Notes under the pieces: generated by a model
Databases searched by the model: none
What the model saw: the letters and a program-made list of their open reading frames with translations, nothing else
What the model was told of the DNA's origin: nothing
Source: Streptococcus respiraculi
Lineage (GTDB): Bacteria > Bacillota > Bacilli > Lactobacillales > Streptococcaceae
Direction: 5' to 3'
Assembly: GCF_003595525.1 (NCBI RefSeq)
Contig: NZ_CP022680.1
Location: forward strand, 1,080,001 to 1,144,000
Length of the DNA: 64,000 nt
Position numbers and translations under genes: made by a program
Shown: positions 1 to 10,505 of the stretch, one piece after another
Position numbering within the stretch: position 1 is the stretch's first letter
Layout of the letters: each line of letters starts with the position of its first letter

Positions 1-555
1 ATCCTTTGTTGGCAGCTCAATCAGGGAGATTTTCACCAACACGAGCTTTTCTATATTGTCGCGAATATATTGATTTGCGCACTTTTATTCTATGCGATTC
101 TAAAGGACAAGATTGCGACATTACGGCTTCCAAGCTGGCTAGAATTGGGGCTGGCAGCAGTCGTTTTTGTAGGGATGTTCCTATTCATGGCCCTCTATCT
201 CCCGCTCGTTCATTCTCAGTCAGGGGCTTCCAGTGAAATTCATGCTATTACAGCAACGGGTATCAGTCTGTCCTTTTTTCTTGAAGCGAGTCTCTTTGGA
301 CCACTCCGAGAGGAAATCTTTATACGAGGCTTTTTACAAAAAGGGGTCTTTAACCATAACTGGTGGGGCTTGCTTCTTTCTTCTGCTTTCTTTTCAATAC
401 TTCATGCTCCTTTGAATGTCGCCGCTTTCGTCTACTATGCGGTAATGGGGTTGGCCTATGGTTGGGCCTACAAAAAGTCGGATAACCTGCTGATTCCAAT
501 TCTGCTGCATATTACTTGGAATGGTCTTTGGACCCTGATCGATTTGTTTCAGTAA
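1..555 (+). CDS. CPBP-family intramembrane protease (5' end outside window)
   Basis: The reading frame is open from base 1, so the true start lies upstream and 184 C-terminal residues are visible. Several hydrophobic segments surround the three signatures of the CPBP (Abi/Rce1-like) membrane glutamic protease family: REEIFIRG (the EExxxR motif), FFSILHAP (FxxxH) and LLHITWN (HxxxN). Family members cleave or process membrane-embedded peptides; in streptococci they are often linked to bacteriocin immunity or surface processing, but no bacteriocin gene is visible here, so the substrate is unknown. The frame closes just before a terminator hairpin, so it is the last gene of its transcript. Confidence 0.85.
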   Translation: MLCWQLNQGDFHQHELFYIVANILICALLFYAILKDKIATLRLPSWLELGLAAVVFVGMFLFMALYLPLVHSQSGASSEIHAITATGISLSFFLEASLFGPLREEIFIRGFLQKGVFNHNWWGLLLSSAFFSILHAPLNVAAFVYYAVMGLAYGWAYKKSDNLLIPILLHITWNGLWTLIDLFQ

Positions 556-584
556 CACTCAAGAGGTGCTTGGGTGTTTTTTTC
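555..584 (+). terminator. Rho-independent terminator after CPBP gene
   Basis: A 9-bp stem (ACACTCAAG with CTTGGGTGT, one G-U pair) is followed by a run of T. It starts at the stop codon of the CPBP gene. Confidence 0.8.
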
Positions 585-595
585 TTTCCCAGTAG

Positions 596-624
596 CTGAC
601 GAGAGAGTTGCTTCGTGGTATAAT
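596..624 (+). promoter_or_regulatory. Sigma-A promoter for recJ
   Basis: CTGACG (596-601), a 17-base spacer and a perfect TATAAT (619-624). About 65 bases of leader follow, containing an imperfect hairpin, before the recJ start. Confidence 0.6.
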
Positions 625-693
625 GGTAGGCAGACATCATACTCTGTTGAACACAAGTGTCTGTGATGTTCAAAGGGTATAAGGAGAACAATA

Positions 694-2919
694 GTGATAC
701 AATCAACGTATGAATGGACCTTGATGCCAACGATTTCAGATGAAACATTTGCAAAAGCAGCTAAAAAAGAGGGGCTCGACTTGGCTGCAGCCAATTTTCT
801 CTATTCACGAGGCATTCAGACAGCAGAAGACCTGAAAAAATTTTTACAGCCTAGTTTAGACGACTTACATGATCCTTACTTGCTTCATGGCATGACAGAA
901 GCTGTGGGGCGGATTCGTCGCGCTATTGAAGACAATGAAGTGATATTGATTTACGGCGATTATGATGCGGACGGTATGACCTCAGCATCCATTGTTAAGG
1001 AAGCCTTAGAAGAATTAGGTGCGGAATGCGTGGTTTATCTGCCCAACCGATTTACAGATGGCTATGGTCCTAATCAGTCGGTTTACAAATATTTTATCGA
1101 ACAGCAAGGGGTGTCCTTGATTCTTACAGTAGATAATGGGGTGGCAGGTCACGAAGCAATTGCCTATGCCCAGAGTGTGGGCGTTGATGTAATTGTGACA
1201 GACCACCATTCCCTGCCTGAAACCTTGCCCAATGCCTTTTCTATTGTTCACCCAGAGCATCCAGACGGGAACTATCCCTTTCCGCATTTGGCAGGCTGTG
1301 GTGTGGCCTTTAAGCTAGCCTGTGCCTTGCTAGATACGGTACAGGTTGAGTGGCTTGATTTGGTAGCGATTGGGACCATTGCGGACATGGTTAGTTTGAC
1401 CGATGAAAATCGAATCTTGGTCAAATATGGCTTATCTATGCTCAAGCAGACAGAACGAATTGGTTTGCAGGAGTTGATGACCTTGGCTGAGATTAGCCCA
1501 GAAAGCTTGACAGAAGAAACGGTTGGCTTTCAACTAGCTCCGCGCTTAAATGCCTTGGGGCGTCTCGATGATCCGAATCCTGCTGTCGAACTACTGACAG
1601 GATTTGATGAGGAAGAAGCGCAGGCAATCGCTCAGATGATTGACGGCAAAAATACGGAGCGCAAGGACATTGTGCAGGCTATTTACGATGAAGCAAAGAC
1701 CATGATTGATAAGGAAAAGCCTGCTCAGGTCTTGGCTAAGGAAGGCTGGAATCCAGGTGTTTTGGGAATTGTTGCAGGGCGCTTGTTGGAAGAACTCCAA
1801 CAGCCAGTGATTGTCCTTTCTATTGATGCAGGAAGAGCCAAAGGTTCTGCGCGTTCGGTGGCTTCGATTGATATTTTTGAAGCTTTGAAAGAGCATCAGG
1901 ACTTATTTATCGCCTTTGGCGGACATGCGGGCGCTGCAGGGATGACCTTAGCAGTCGAAAAGCTTGAGGTCCTGTCTGACACCCTATCTGCCTATATCTT
2001 GGACAATGGTTTGGACCAAGTCAGCAAGGGAGAATTGCTCTTAGATGAAGAGTTGGATTTGGAAGAATTGACCCTTGATACCTTGAAATCATTTGACAGT
2101 TTGGCGCCCTATGGCATGGACCATCGAAAGCCAGTCTTTTATATCAAGGATTTTCAGGTCGAATCAGCTCGGACCATGGGGCAACAAAATGCCCATCTCA
2201 AATTCCGTATCACGAAAGGTCAGGCTAGCTTTGATGTGGTCGCTTTTGGTCTTGGTCATCTAGTCCTTGAAATTTCCCAAAGTAAGAACTTGGAGCTTGC
2301 GATCAGTCTATCGGTCAACCAATGGAATAGCCAGACGACTTTACAATTGATGCTGGTTGACTTGCGGGTAGAAGGTGTTCAGCTCTACAATCTACGTAGT
2401 AAGCAGGCGCATTTTCCCGCAAATCTTCTCGTGGTAGATGCCACTCAAGATTTGCCAGATGTCACAGGACAAGAGGCAATCGGGATTGCAACCGTTCCAG
2501 AGGATATGCAGGTATTGAAAGCCTTGCTACAGGCACATGATTTTCAGGCCATTTATTTCAAAAATGAGATTGCAACTCCCTACTACTTAGATGGGTATGG
2601 CAGTAGAGAGCAATTTGCACGTCTCTACAAGACCATTTATCAGTTCAAGGAATTTGATGTACGCTATAAGTTGAAAGAACTTTCGCGCTATCTTAAAATC
2701 AAAGAACCCCTCTTGATTAAGATGATTCAAATTTTCCAAGAATTAGATTTTGTAGAGATTACAGATGGTGTCATGACGGTCAATAAGGACGCAGCAAAAC
2801 GTGAGATTAGTGAAAGCAGCATTTACCAAAATCTGAAAAAGCAAGTAGCAGAGCAGGAACTCATGGCCCTTGGCACGGTTCAGGAAATTTATGACTATCT
2901 AATGGAGAAATCAAGATGA
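694..2919 (+). CDS. recJ: Single-stranded-DNA-specific exonuclease RecJ
   Basis: 741 residues, the usual size for Firmicute RecJ. It degrades single-stranded DNA 5' to 3' in recombination, mismatch and base-excision repair. The DHH phosphoesterase core is visible: DYDADGMTSASI near residue 90, TVDNG, and TDHHSLP near 170. The DHHA1 domain follows with FGGHAGAAG near residue 410, then an OB-fold and the C-terminal extension typical of Firmicutes. The GTG start at 694 follows AAGGAGAACA at good spacing; an internal ATG eleven codons later lacks such a site. The stop overlaps the next gene start by four bases (ATGA), so the two are translationally coupled. Confidence 0.95.
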   Translation: MIQSTYEWTLMPTISDETFAKAAKKEGLDLAAANFLYSRGIQTAEDLKKFLQPSLDDLHDPYLLHGMTEAVGRIRRAIEDNEVILIYGDYDADGMTSASIVKEALEELGAECVVYLPNRFTDGYGPNQSVYKYFIEQQGVSLILTVDNGVAGHEAIAYAQSVGVDVIVTDHHSLPETLPNAFSIVHPEHPDGNYPFPHLAGCGVAFKLACALLDTVQVEWLDLVAIGTIADMVSLTDENRILVKYGLSMLKQTERIGLQELMTLAEISPESLTEETVGFQLAPRLNALGRLDDPNPAVELLTGFDEEEAQAIAQMIDGKNTERKDIVQAIYDEAKTMIDKEKPAQVLAKEGWNPGVLGIVAGRLLEELQQPVIVLSIDAGRAKGSARSVASIDIFEALKEHQDLFIAFGGHAGAAGMTLAVEKLEVLSDTLSAYILDNGLDQVSKGELLLDEELDLEELTLDTLKSFDSLAPYGMDHRKPVFYIKDFQVESARTMGQQNAHLKFRITKGQASFDVVAFGLGHLVLEISQSKNLELAISLSVNQWNSQTTLQLMLVDLRVEGVQLYNLRSKQAHFPANLLVVDATQDLPDVTGQEAIGIATVPEDMQVLKALLQAHDFQAIYFKNEIATPYYLDGYGSREQFARLYKTIYQFKEFDVRYKLKELSRYLKIKEPLLIKMIQIFQELDFVEITDGVMTVNKDAAKREISESSIYQNLKKQVAEQELMALGTVQEIYDYLMEKSR

Positions 2920-3767
2920 AACGGATTGGAATTTTATCGGATATTCATGGGAATGTGACCGCGTTAAAAGCAGTTGTGGCGCATGCCAAGCAGCAGGGGG
3001 TCGAGGAGTACTGGCTACTCGGAGACATCTTGTTGCCTGGTCCGGGAGATAAGGATATTCTTACTCTCTTGCAGGCCTTGCCAGTAAAGGTGTGTCTTAA
3101 AGGAAACTGGGATGATAATCTATTGATTGTCCATCGTCTATGGAAAGAAAAGACGATTCAGTTGCAATCAGAAAGCGAGATTTACATTTATCGGATTTGC
3201 CAGTATGCCTTAGAACGTTTGGAACAAGCTGATTTAGACTATCTCTCATCCTTTTCAGATAGGGACAGTCAAATCTTATCGGGTTTGCGGATTGGACTCT
3301 ACCATCATTTACCAGATAAAAATCATGGTAGAGAACTGGTTCATGATGCCCCACAAGAAGCATTTGACAAGCTTTTCCAAGAGGAAGGGCAGGACATCGC
3401 TATTTTTGGTCATGTCCACATGCAGTTGCTTCGCTATGCCAGTCAGGGACAAATGATTATCAATCCAGGCACAATCGGGCAACCCTATTTTCCATGGGAG
3501 CCGCTAAAGAAAGATTTGCGAGCTCAATATGCTATTTTGGAAGTAGATGAGCAGGGTCTTCCTAGTATCCAATTCCATAAAATCGTTTATGATAGAGAGG
3601 CAGAGCTAGAACTAGCAAGGCAGAAAAAACTTCCCTACCTCTCCTTATACGAGGAATTGCTCTATCAGGGGAATGTCCATACCCACAACGAGAGGCTATT
3701 AGCTGATCTCCATAAAGCCTATCCCTATAAAGCGGAGGTTGAAAAATGGATTGCTCAGAGTGAGTGA
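2916..3767 (+). CDS. Calcineurin-like metallophosphoesterase (YfcE/MJ0936 type)
   Basis: 283 residues. The metal-binding motifs run in the expected order: SDIHGN (residues 8-13), GDILLPGPGD, GNWDD and FGHVHMQ. NPGTIGQPY near residue 190 is typical of the YfcE-like branch of metal-dependent phosphodiesterases. The usual length of simple YfcE proteins is about 180; this one has an added C-terminal helical region of around 80 residues, as in other streptococcal homologues. It is coupled to recJ by an ATGA overlap. The substrate is not known. Confidence 0.85.
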   Translation: MKRIGILSDIHGNVTALKAVVAHAKQQGVEEYWLLGDILLPGPGDKDILTLLQALPVKVCLKGNWDDNLLIVHRLWKEKTIQLQSESEIYIYRICQYALERLEQADLDYLSSFSDRDSQILSGLRIGLYHHLPDKNHGRELVHDAPQEAFDKLFQEEGQDIAIFGHVHMQLLRYASQGQMIINPGTIGQPYFPWEPLKKDLRAQYAILEVDEQGLPSIQFHKIVYDREAELELARQKKLPYLSLYEELLYQGNVHTHNERLLADLHKAYPYKAEVEKWIAQSE

Positions 3768-3796
3768 TAAAAATCTCCAAAATAAAGAAAACATGG

Positions 3797-3841
3797 TATA
3801 ATAAAGAGTAATACTCCTTACCCATTAACGGTTAGGAGTAT
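3797..3841 (+). promoter_or_regulatory. Promoter -10 and leader hairpin of apt
   Basis: A perfect TATAAT lies at 3797-3802 (the -35 box is weak). It is followed by a 12-bp, one-mismatch hairpin (arms 3811-3822 and 3830-3841) at the start of the transcript. No T run follows, so it is more likely an mRNA-stability element than a terminator. Confidence 0.5.
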
Positions 3842-3874
3842 CCGTAAAACAGACGAAAGATAAGTGAGAATACA

Positions 3875-4387
3875 ATGAACTTAAAAGATTATATTGCTTC
3901 GATTGAAAATTATCCACAAGAAGGGATTACTTTCCGTGATATTAGTCCTTTAATGGCTGACGGAAATGCCTATAGCTATGCGGTTCGCGAGATTGTCCAA
4001 TACGCGACAGACAAGAAAATCGATATGGTTGTTGGACCTGAAGCGCGTGGGTTTATCGTAGGCTGTCCAGTTGCCTTTGAGCTTGGAATTGGCTTTGCCC
4101 CTGTTCGTAAGCCAGGAAAATTGCCACGCGAAGTCATCTCAGCAGACTATGAAAAAGAATACGGCGTTGATACTTTAACCATGCACTCAGATGCCATTAA
4201 GCCTGGTCAACGGGTCTTAATTGTCGATGATTTGCTTGCTACAGGTGGTACTGTCAAGGCGACCATTGAAATGATTGAACGTTTGGGCGGAATCGTTGCA
4301 GGATGTGCCTTCTTGATTGAACTTGATGACTTGAAAGGTCGCGAAGCGATTGGCGATTATGATTACAAGGTCTTGATGCACTACTAA
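3875..4387 (+). CDS. apt: Adenine phosphoribosyltransferase
   Basis: 170 residues, full family length. It converts adenine and PRPP to AMP in purine salvage in the cytoplasm. The PRPP-binding signature [13 protein letters not shown] lies near residues 113-125, and GPEARGF near 55 is the family substrate loop. The ATG start opens the conserved MNLKDYI N-terminus. It is a single-gene unit with its own promoter. Confidence 0.96.
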   Translation: MNLKDYIASIENYPQEGITFRDISPLMADGNAYSYAVREIVQYATDKKIDMVVGPEARGFIVGCPVAFELGIGFAPVRKPGKLPREVISADYEKEYGVDTLTMHSDAIKPGQRVLIVDDLLATGGTVKATIEMIERLGGIVAGCAFLIELDDLKGREAIGDYDYKVLMHY

Positions 4388-4427
4388 TTATAGTTTGAAA
4401 CTATAAGAAACCCTATTTTTCTTCTAA

Positions 4428-4456
4428 TTGAACGGCATACCCTCCTGTTATATAAT
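4428..4456 (+). promoter_or_regulatory. Sigma-A promoter for metA
   Basis: TTGAAC (4428-4433), a 17-base spacer and TATAAT (4451-4456). A near-perfect AAAGGAGG Shine-Dalgarno follows 10 bases later. No S-box, T-box or other long leader fits in the 20 bases between promoter and start. Confidence 0.8.
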
Positions 4457-4477
4457 AGAACAAAGGAGGAGTGAACC

Positions 4478-5419
4478 ATGCCGATTAAGTTAGAGAAATC
4501 CTTACCAGCAGTTGAACAGTTAAAAGCAGAGAATATCTTTGTCATGGACGACGACCGTGCCAGTCATCAGGATATTCGGCCCTTAAATATCTTAATTTTA
4601 AATCTAATGCCACAGAAGATTGTGACCGAAACGCAGTTGTTGCGCCTTTTGGCTAATACTCCCTTGCAACTGGAAATTGACTTTCTCTACATGACGAGTC
4701 ACCGTTCCAAGACGACCCAGGCAGCGCACATGGAGGAGTTCTACCATACATTTGATGAAGTCAAAGACCGTTATTTTGATGGCTTGATTGTCACGGGGGC
4801 ACCTGTTGAAAATTTGGAGTTTGAAGAAGTGGACTACTGGGAGGAACTGGTAGATGTTTTCCGCTGGGCGAAACACCATGTCTACTCTACTCTGCATATT
4901 TGCTGGGGTGCTCAAGCAGGACTTTATGCCCGCTACGGTATCGAAAAGCGTAGTCTGCCTAAGAAATTATCGGGCGTCTATCGCCAAGAGGTAGTAAATG
5001 ACCGTAATCCTTTAATGCGGGGCTTTGATGATGAATTTCGCTCCCCCCATTCGCGCCATACGGACATAAAAGTGGCAGATATTAAGCATTTGGACAATCT
5101 TCATGTCTTAGCGCAGGGAGCAGAAGTAGGGCTTTCGATTGTAGCAAGTAGTGATTTGCGTGAGGTTTACAGCTTCGGACATTTGGAGTACGACCGCGAC
5201 ACACTTGCAAAAGAGTACGAGCGAGATTGCTTAGCGGGCTTAAATCCTGCTCTTCCCGAGCATTATTTTAAAGGAGATGACCCAACAACTCGTCCAACTC
5301 TGTCATGGAATTTACCAGCAGCCCAGTTTTTCACCAACTGGATCAATTATGCTGTCTACCAAGAAACGCCGTATGATTGGAAAATATTTGAACAATCAGC
5401 CTTGTCGGCCAGTTTATAA
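4478..5419 (+). CDS. metA: Homoserine O-acetyltransferase, MetA family
   Basis: 313 residues. It activates homoserine by O-acylation, the first dedicated step of methionine synthesis. The catalytic Cys is C142 in LHICWGAQ; H235 and E237 in GHLEYD complete the active site. Residue 111 (ENLEF) is Glu, the residue reported in Bacillus MetA to direct acetyl-CoA use, whereas succinyl-specific enzymes have Gly. The acetyl activity is therefore inferred from this residue although the family is often named succinyltransferase. It is monocistronic with its own strong promoter. Confidence 0.93.
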   Translation: MPIKLEKSLPAVEQLKAENIFVMDDDRASHQDIRPLNILILNLMPQKIVTETQLLRLLANTPLQLEIDFLYMTSHRSKTTQAAHMEEFYHTFDEVKDRYFDGLIVTGAPVENLEFEEVDYWEELVDVFRWAKHHVYSTLHICWGAQAGLYARYGIEKRSLPKKLSGVYRQEVVNDRNPLMRGFDDEFRSPHSRHTDIKVADIKHLDNLHVLAQGAEVGLSIVASSDLREVYSFGHLEYDRDTLAKEYERDCLAGLNPALPEHYFKGDDPTTRPTLSWNLPAAQFFTNWINYAVYQETPYDWKIFEQSALSASL

Positions 5420-5494
5420 TTACTCAGTATAGATTCAGTGGGTGCAGATTCGTTGTGCCTATCGCTAATGAAACGTGAGATACAAAGAGGAACT

Positions 5495-6172
5495 ATGAAT
5501 TATTTACAGACATTTCAAAAAGGCTATCTGGTCTTGCCACCTGATTTACTCTTTCATTTTAAGGAACTATTTCCCTCAGCCGATGCTTATGTCGTTTGGC
5601 AATTCTTCTTTTATCAACATACTAGCAATACCGAGGGGCTAGCGCCTAGCCAGATTGCTCAGGCTTGTGGTAAGACCATTTCTGAAATCAATCGATCGAT
5701 TGAGCAGCTACAAGAAGCAGGCTTATTGGACTTTAAGACCATCAATCTCTCTGGTGAAATCGAGATGATTTTTGATGCCTCACCTGCCTTGGAAAAGCTT
5801 GATACTCTCTTGCAACCTAAGAAATCAGAAGAGGAAGCGCAGCCAATTTCCTATGATTTGAAGCAATTAGTGGCGGATTTTGAAGCGGAATTAGGAAGGC
5901 TACTCTCTCCGCTTGAGATTGAAGATCTGCAAAAAACGCTGAATGATGATCGGACAGCGCCGGAGTTGGTGCGAGAAGCCTTGCGGGAAGCTGTATTTAA
6001 TAACAAGACAAATTGGAAGTATATCCAGGCTATTTTACGAAATTGGCGTCGTGAAGGAATCACGACAGTGGCACAGGTAGAGGCAAAGCGGGCTGAACGA
6101 GAAGGTCAGCAGCCTCGAAATGTCACAGCGTCAGCGGATTTTTTGGAAGCGATGGATTATTGGAAAGAGTAG
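5495..6172 (+). CDS. dnaD: DnaD-family replication initiation protein
   Basis: 225 residues from the ATG at 5495, which follows AGAGG; a longer frame upstream has no ribosome site. The N-terminal winged-helix region (around residues 1-110) and the C-terminal DnaB_2/DnaD domain (around 120-200, ending in the YIQAILRNWRREG-type motif) are both present. DnaD remodels DNA and helps load the replicative helicase in PriA-dependent restart and at oriC. It is followed after three bases by trmK, in the order dnaD-trmK-nif3 common in streptococci. Confidence 0.92.
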   Translation: MNYLQTFQKGYLVLPPDLLFHFKELFPSADAYVVWQFFFYQHTSNTEGLAPSQIAQACGKTISEINRSIEQLQEAGLLDFKTINLSGEIEMIFDASPALEKLDTLLQPKKSEEEAQPISYDLKQLVADFEAELGRLLSPLEIEDLQKTLNDDRTAPELVREALREAVFNNKTNWKYIQAILRNWRREGITTVAQVEAKRAEREGQQPRNVTASADFLEAMDYWKE

Positions 6173-6175
6173 AAC

Positions 6176-6862
6176 ATGAATCAGAAAATCTCAAAACGAT
6201 TAGAAATGGTGGCTCAGTTTGTGCCACAAGATGCTCGTTTGGTAGATGTAGGGAGTGACCATGCTTATCTCCCTCTTTTTTTGGTAGAAAAGGGTGTGAT
6301 TTCCTATGCGATTGCAGGGGAAGTTGTCCAAGGTCCCTACCAATCAGCCTTGCAAAATGTAGCGGATTCCCGCTATAAGGACTGCATTGAGGTTCGCTTA
6401 GCAAATGGCTTAGCAGCCTTTGATGAGGCTGACCAGATGACCGCAATTACGATTGCTGGCATGGGTGGACGGTTGATTGCTGACATCCTAGAAGCTGGAA
6501 AAGACAAGCTCGGTCAGATTGAACGGCTGATTTTACAGCCGAATAACCGAGAAGATGATGTGCGGACATGGCTAGAAGCCCATGATTTTCAGTTGATTGC
6601 TGAAAGTATCTTAGAAGAACATGGCAAGTTCTATGAGATTTTAGTTGCAGAGCAAGGCAAGCAATCCTTAACAGCTTTGGAAAAGCGTTTTGGACCGCAT
6701 CTTTTAAAGGAATTGTCCCCGGTTTTTCAGCAAAAATGGAATCGAGAAGTTGATAAAATACAACATGCATTAGCGCAAATTCCTGCTGAGCACGCAGTCG
6801 AACGTGCCCGCATAGAGGAAAAGATTCAGCACATCAAGGAGGTACTCGATGTTAGCAAGTAA
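6176..6862 (+). CDS. trmK: tRNA (adenine22-N1)-methyltransferase TrmK
   Basis: 228 residues. A class I SAM-binding fold is visible at [14 protein letters not shown] (residues 23-36). The family motif [14 protein letters not shown] lies near residue 92 and [10 protein letters not shown] near 117. A helical C-terminal domain follows. It methylates A22 in the D-arm of tRNA. The 3' end overlaps the next gene by 14 bases. Confidence 0.92.
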   Translation: MNQKISKRLEMVAQFVPQDARLVDVGSDHAYLPLFLVEKGVISYAIAGEVVQGPYQSALQNVADSRYKDCIEVRLANGLAAFDEADQMTAITIAGMGGRLIADILEAGKDKLGQIERLILQPNNREDDVRTWLEAHDFQLIAESILEEHGKFYEILVAEQGKQSLTALEKRFGPHLLKELSPVFQQKWNREVDKIQHALAQIPAEHAVERARIEEKIQHIKEVLDVSK

Positions 6863-7643
6863 AGTGATTGAACGATATCAGGCCTTCTGTCCTCCGAGCC
6901 TATCCATGGAGGGAGATGTATCAGGTCTTCAGATTGGTACCCTAAATAAGGATATTCAAACCGTTATGGTAGCGCTCGATATTCGGGAAACAACGGTCGC
7001 AGAAGCAATTGACAAAAACATTGACTTGATTATTGTCAAGCATGCCCCGATTTTTCGTCCGCTTAAGGACTTGGTGGCAGATGATGTGCAGACAAGAATC
7101 TATCTAGACTTGATTAAGCACGATATTGCAGTCTATGTCAGCCATACAGATATTGATGTGGTGACAGGAGGTCTAAATGATTGGTTTTGTGAATTATTGG
7201 ACATCACAGACACAGACTACCTTCACGAAACACAGGTAGGTCAAGGCATTGGTCGCATTGGAACAGTAAAAGAACAAACCTTGGAAGAATTGGCGCTCAA
7301 GGTTAAGAAAGTCTTCGGTTTAGATGCAGTTCGTCTTGTGACGTACGGGCATCAAGTCCAGCAATATGTAGAACGTGTTGCAATTTGCGGAGGAAGTGGC
7401 GATAGTTTCTACAAGGATGCACTGGCAAAAGGTGCGGATGTTTATATTACAGGTGATGTGTACTACCATACGGGACAAGAAATGCTGACGAAGGGCTTAC
7501 TAGCGATTGATCCGGGGCATCACATCGAAGTGTTGTTTGTGGAGAAAATTATCCAAAAATTAAAAGAATGGAAACAAGAAGAGAACTGGGATATCGCTAT
7601 TGAAGCGTCAACGGTTTCTACAAATCCATTTCGTCATTTATAG
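6849..7643 (+). CDS. Nif3-like dinuclear metal center protein (YqfO type)
   Basis: 264 residues, the short form without the central insert of Bacillus YqfO. The metal ligands of the Nif3 family are visible as KHAPIF near residue 60, SHTDID near 98, and [10 protein letters not shown] near the C-terminus. The biochemical role is not firmly known; GTP cyclohydrolase-like activity has been proposed for homologues. The start overlaps trmK and is preceded by AAGGAGG within trmK. Confidence 0.88.
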   Translation: MLASKVIERYQAFCPPSLSMEGDVSGLQIGTLNKDIQTVMVALDIRETTVAEAIDKNIDLIIVKHAPIFRPLKDLVADDVQTRIYLDLIKHDIAVYVSHTDIDVVTGGLNDWFCELLDITDTDYLHETQVGQGIGRIGTVKEQTLEELALKVKKVFGLDAVRLVTYGHQVQQYVERVAICGGSGDSFYKDALAKGADVYITGDVYYHTGQEMLTKGLLAIDPGHHIEVLFVEKIIQKLKEWKQEENWDIAIEASTVSTNPFRHL

Positions 7644-7753
7644 TCGTTTTGTTTTCATCTATTACCTGCTTAACGTTCCACCTAACTTCAGTTATGCCTG
7701 CGACTTCGTTGCCTAGTACTACATCAAAACGAAACAGCTATATAAAGCAAGAG

Positions 7754-7782
7754 GTGACAGCTCGGCTTAAAAATGGTAAAAT
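7754..7782 (+). promoter_or_regulatory. Promoter for rmlA-rmlC-rmlB
   Basis: GTGACA (7754-7759), a 17-base spacer and TAAAAT (7777-7782), 33 bases upstream of rmlA. The rest of the 170-base gap holds a weak inverted repeat (TCGTTTTG with CAAAACGA) but no T-rich terminator. Confidence 0.5.
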
Positions 7783-7814
7783 AAAGCAAATAAGATTGAA
7801 AGGTTTTTGCAACT

Positions 7815-8684
7815 ATGAAAGGTATAATTCTTGCAGGAGGTTCTGGGACACGTCTGTACCCATTGACCCGTGCTGCATCCAAACAATTGATGCCCATTTA
7901 CGATAAACCAATGGTTTATTATCCCTTGTCTACTCTCATGTTGGCAGGTATCAAGGACATCTTAATCATCTCCACACCGACAGACCTACCTCGTTTTGAG
8001 GAGATGTTGGGAGATGGCTCTGAACTTGGTATTTCACTTTCTTATGCTGTTCAACCAAGTCCAGACGGTCTTGCGCAGGCCTTTATCATTGGGGAAGAAT
8101 TTATCGGTGATGATTCGGTTGCGCTCATTTTGGGTGACAATATTTATCACGGAAATGGCTTGACCAAGATGCTTCAACGTGCAGCAAGTAAGGAAAAAGG
8201 TGCGACTGTTTTTGGCTATCAAGTAAAAGATCCAGAACGCTTTGGTGTCGTCGAATTTGATGCAGACATGAATGCTGTCTCAATCGAAGAAAAACCAGAA
8301 ACACCAAAATCAAACTTTGCCGTGACTGGTCTTTATTTCTACGATAATGACGTCGTTGAAATTGCTAAAAATATCAAACCCTCTCCTCGTGGCGAACTAG
8401 AAATCACAGATGTCAACAAGGCGTATTTGGAGCGTGGTGACTTGTCTGTCGAGCTGATGGGACGTGGTTTTGCTTGGCTTGATACAGGTACGCATGAGAG
8501 CTTGTTAGAAGCAGCCCAGTATATCGAAACCGTGCAACGCTTGCAGAACGTTCAAGTGGCAAACCTTGAAGAAATTGCCTACCGCATGGGCTACATTACC
8601 AAAGAGCAGGTCTATGAACTGGCTCAACCATTGAAGAAAAATGAATACGGGCAATACTTGCTCCGTCTGATTGGAGAGGCTTAA
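7815..8684 (+). CDS. rmlA: Glucose-1-phosphate thymidylyltransferase
   Basis: 289 residues. It joins glucose-1-phosphate and dTTP to make dTDP-glucose, the first step of dTDP-L-rhamnose synthesis. The nucleotidyltransferase signature [11 protein letters not shown] is at residues 8-18. [16 protein letters not shown] follows, and the metal-binding LGDNIYHG lies near residue 109. The full family length is present. The Shine-Dalgarno is weak and distant, but the start MKGIILAGG is conserved. The stop overlaps the rmlC start (TAATG). Confidence 0.96.
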   Translation: MKGIILAGGSGTRLYPLTRAASKQLMPIYDKPMVYYPLSTLMLAGIKDILIISTPTDLPRFEEMLGDGSELGISLSYAVQPSPDGLAQAFIIGEEFIGDDSVALILGDNIYHGNGLTKMLQRAASKEKGATVFGYQVKDPERFGVVEFDADMNAVSIEEKPETPKSNFAVTGLYFYDNDVVEIAKNIKPSPRGELEITDVNKAYLERGDLSVELMGRGFAWLDTGTHESLLEAAQYIETVQRLQNVQVANLEEIAYRMGYITKEQVYELAQPLKKNEYGQYLLRLIGEA

Positions 8685-9277
8685 TGACAGAACAGTTTTT
8701 TGATAAGGAGTTAGCTTGTCGTGAGATTGTAGCAATTCCAGGCTTGTTAGAATTTGATATTCCTGTTCGCGGTGACAACCGTGGCTGGTTTAAAGAAAAT
8801 TTTCAAAAGGAAAAAATGGTGCCGTTAGGCTTTCCAGAAAGCTTTTTTGCAGAAGGCAAATTGCAAAACAACGTCAGCTTTTCTCGTAAGCATGTTCTTC
8901 GTGGCTTGCATGCAGAGCCGTGGGACAAATACATCTCAGTTGCTGATGGCGGAAAAGTGCTAGGCTCTTGGGTTGATCTTCGTGAGGGAGACACCTTTGG
9001 TAATGTCTACCAAACCGAGATTGACGCAAGTAAGGGAATCTTTGTGCCGCGGGGGGTAGCAAATGGCTTCCAAGTCTTGTCAGATACCGTAGCCTACAGC
9101 TACTTGGTTAATGATTACTGGGCTTTGGAGTTAAAACCTAAATATGCCTTTGTCAACTATGCTGACCCAAGTTTGGGAATCAGATGGGAAAACCTTGAAG
9201 CAGCAGAAGTATCGGAAGCAGATAAAAATCACCCAATGCTCAAGGATGTCAAACCATTGAGAAAAGAAGATTTATAA
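8684..9277 (+). CDS. rmlC: dTDP-4-dehydrorhamnose 3,5-epimerase (RmlC family)
   Basis: 197 residues. It epimerises dTDP-4-keto-6-deoxyglucose at C3 and C5. The cupin core carries the conserved N-S-RKHVLRGLHAEPW region with the catalytic His near residue 75, and GVANGFQVLSDTVAYSYLVNDYW near residue 125. The N-terminus is longer than in the E. coli enzyme and matches the streptococcal RmlC (CpsM-like) form. It is coupled to rmlA by TAATG. Confidence 0.93.
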   Translation: MTEQFFDKELACREIVAIPGLLEFDIPVRGDNRGWFKENFQKEKMVPLGFPESFFAEGKLQNNVSFSRKHVLRGLHAEPWDKYISVADGGKVLGSWVDLREGDTFGNVYQTEIDASKGIFVPRGVANGFQVLSDTVAYSYLVNDYWALELKPKYAFVNYADPSLGIRWENLEAAEVSEADKNHPMLKDVKPLRKEDL

Positions 9278-10355
<1,078 letters not shown>

Positions 10356-10357
<2 letters not shown>

Positions 10358-10402
10358 CCCTTATTAATCAATACTTTTGAGATGATAAGGGTTGTTTGTT
10401 TT
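10356..10402 (+). terminator. Terminator after rmlB
   Basis: AGCCCTTAT and GATAAGGG form an imperfect stem with a loop of about 20 bases, followed by TTGTTTGTTTTG. It separates the rml operon from the IS30 remnant. Confidence 0.55.
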
Positions 10403-10491
10403 GTTCGTATCTCTCTACCCCATGGCTCAACTCGTTTATAGCTGGGTATAGAATACTGCTACTATTTGTAGTCGTAAAAAGTAAGCGATAT

Positions 10492-10505
10492 GTCATGAGG
10501 GCATG
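10492..10505 (+). repeat. Direct repeat flanking IS30 copy 1 (left)
   Basis: GTCATGAGGGCATG, repeated exactly at 11576-11589 on the other side of the element. This is read as a 13-14 base target-site duplication; the last G may belong to the element end, which begins GG in copy 2. Confidence 0.85.

Noticed and set aside
7649..7906. 85-codon plus-strand frame across the nif3-rmlA gap
   Set aside because: It runs into rmlA in the wrong frame, has no ribosome site and includes the rmlA promoter.
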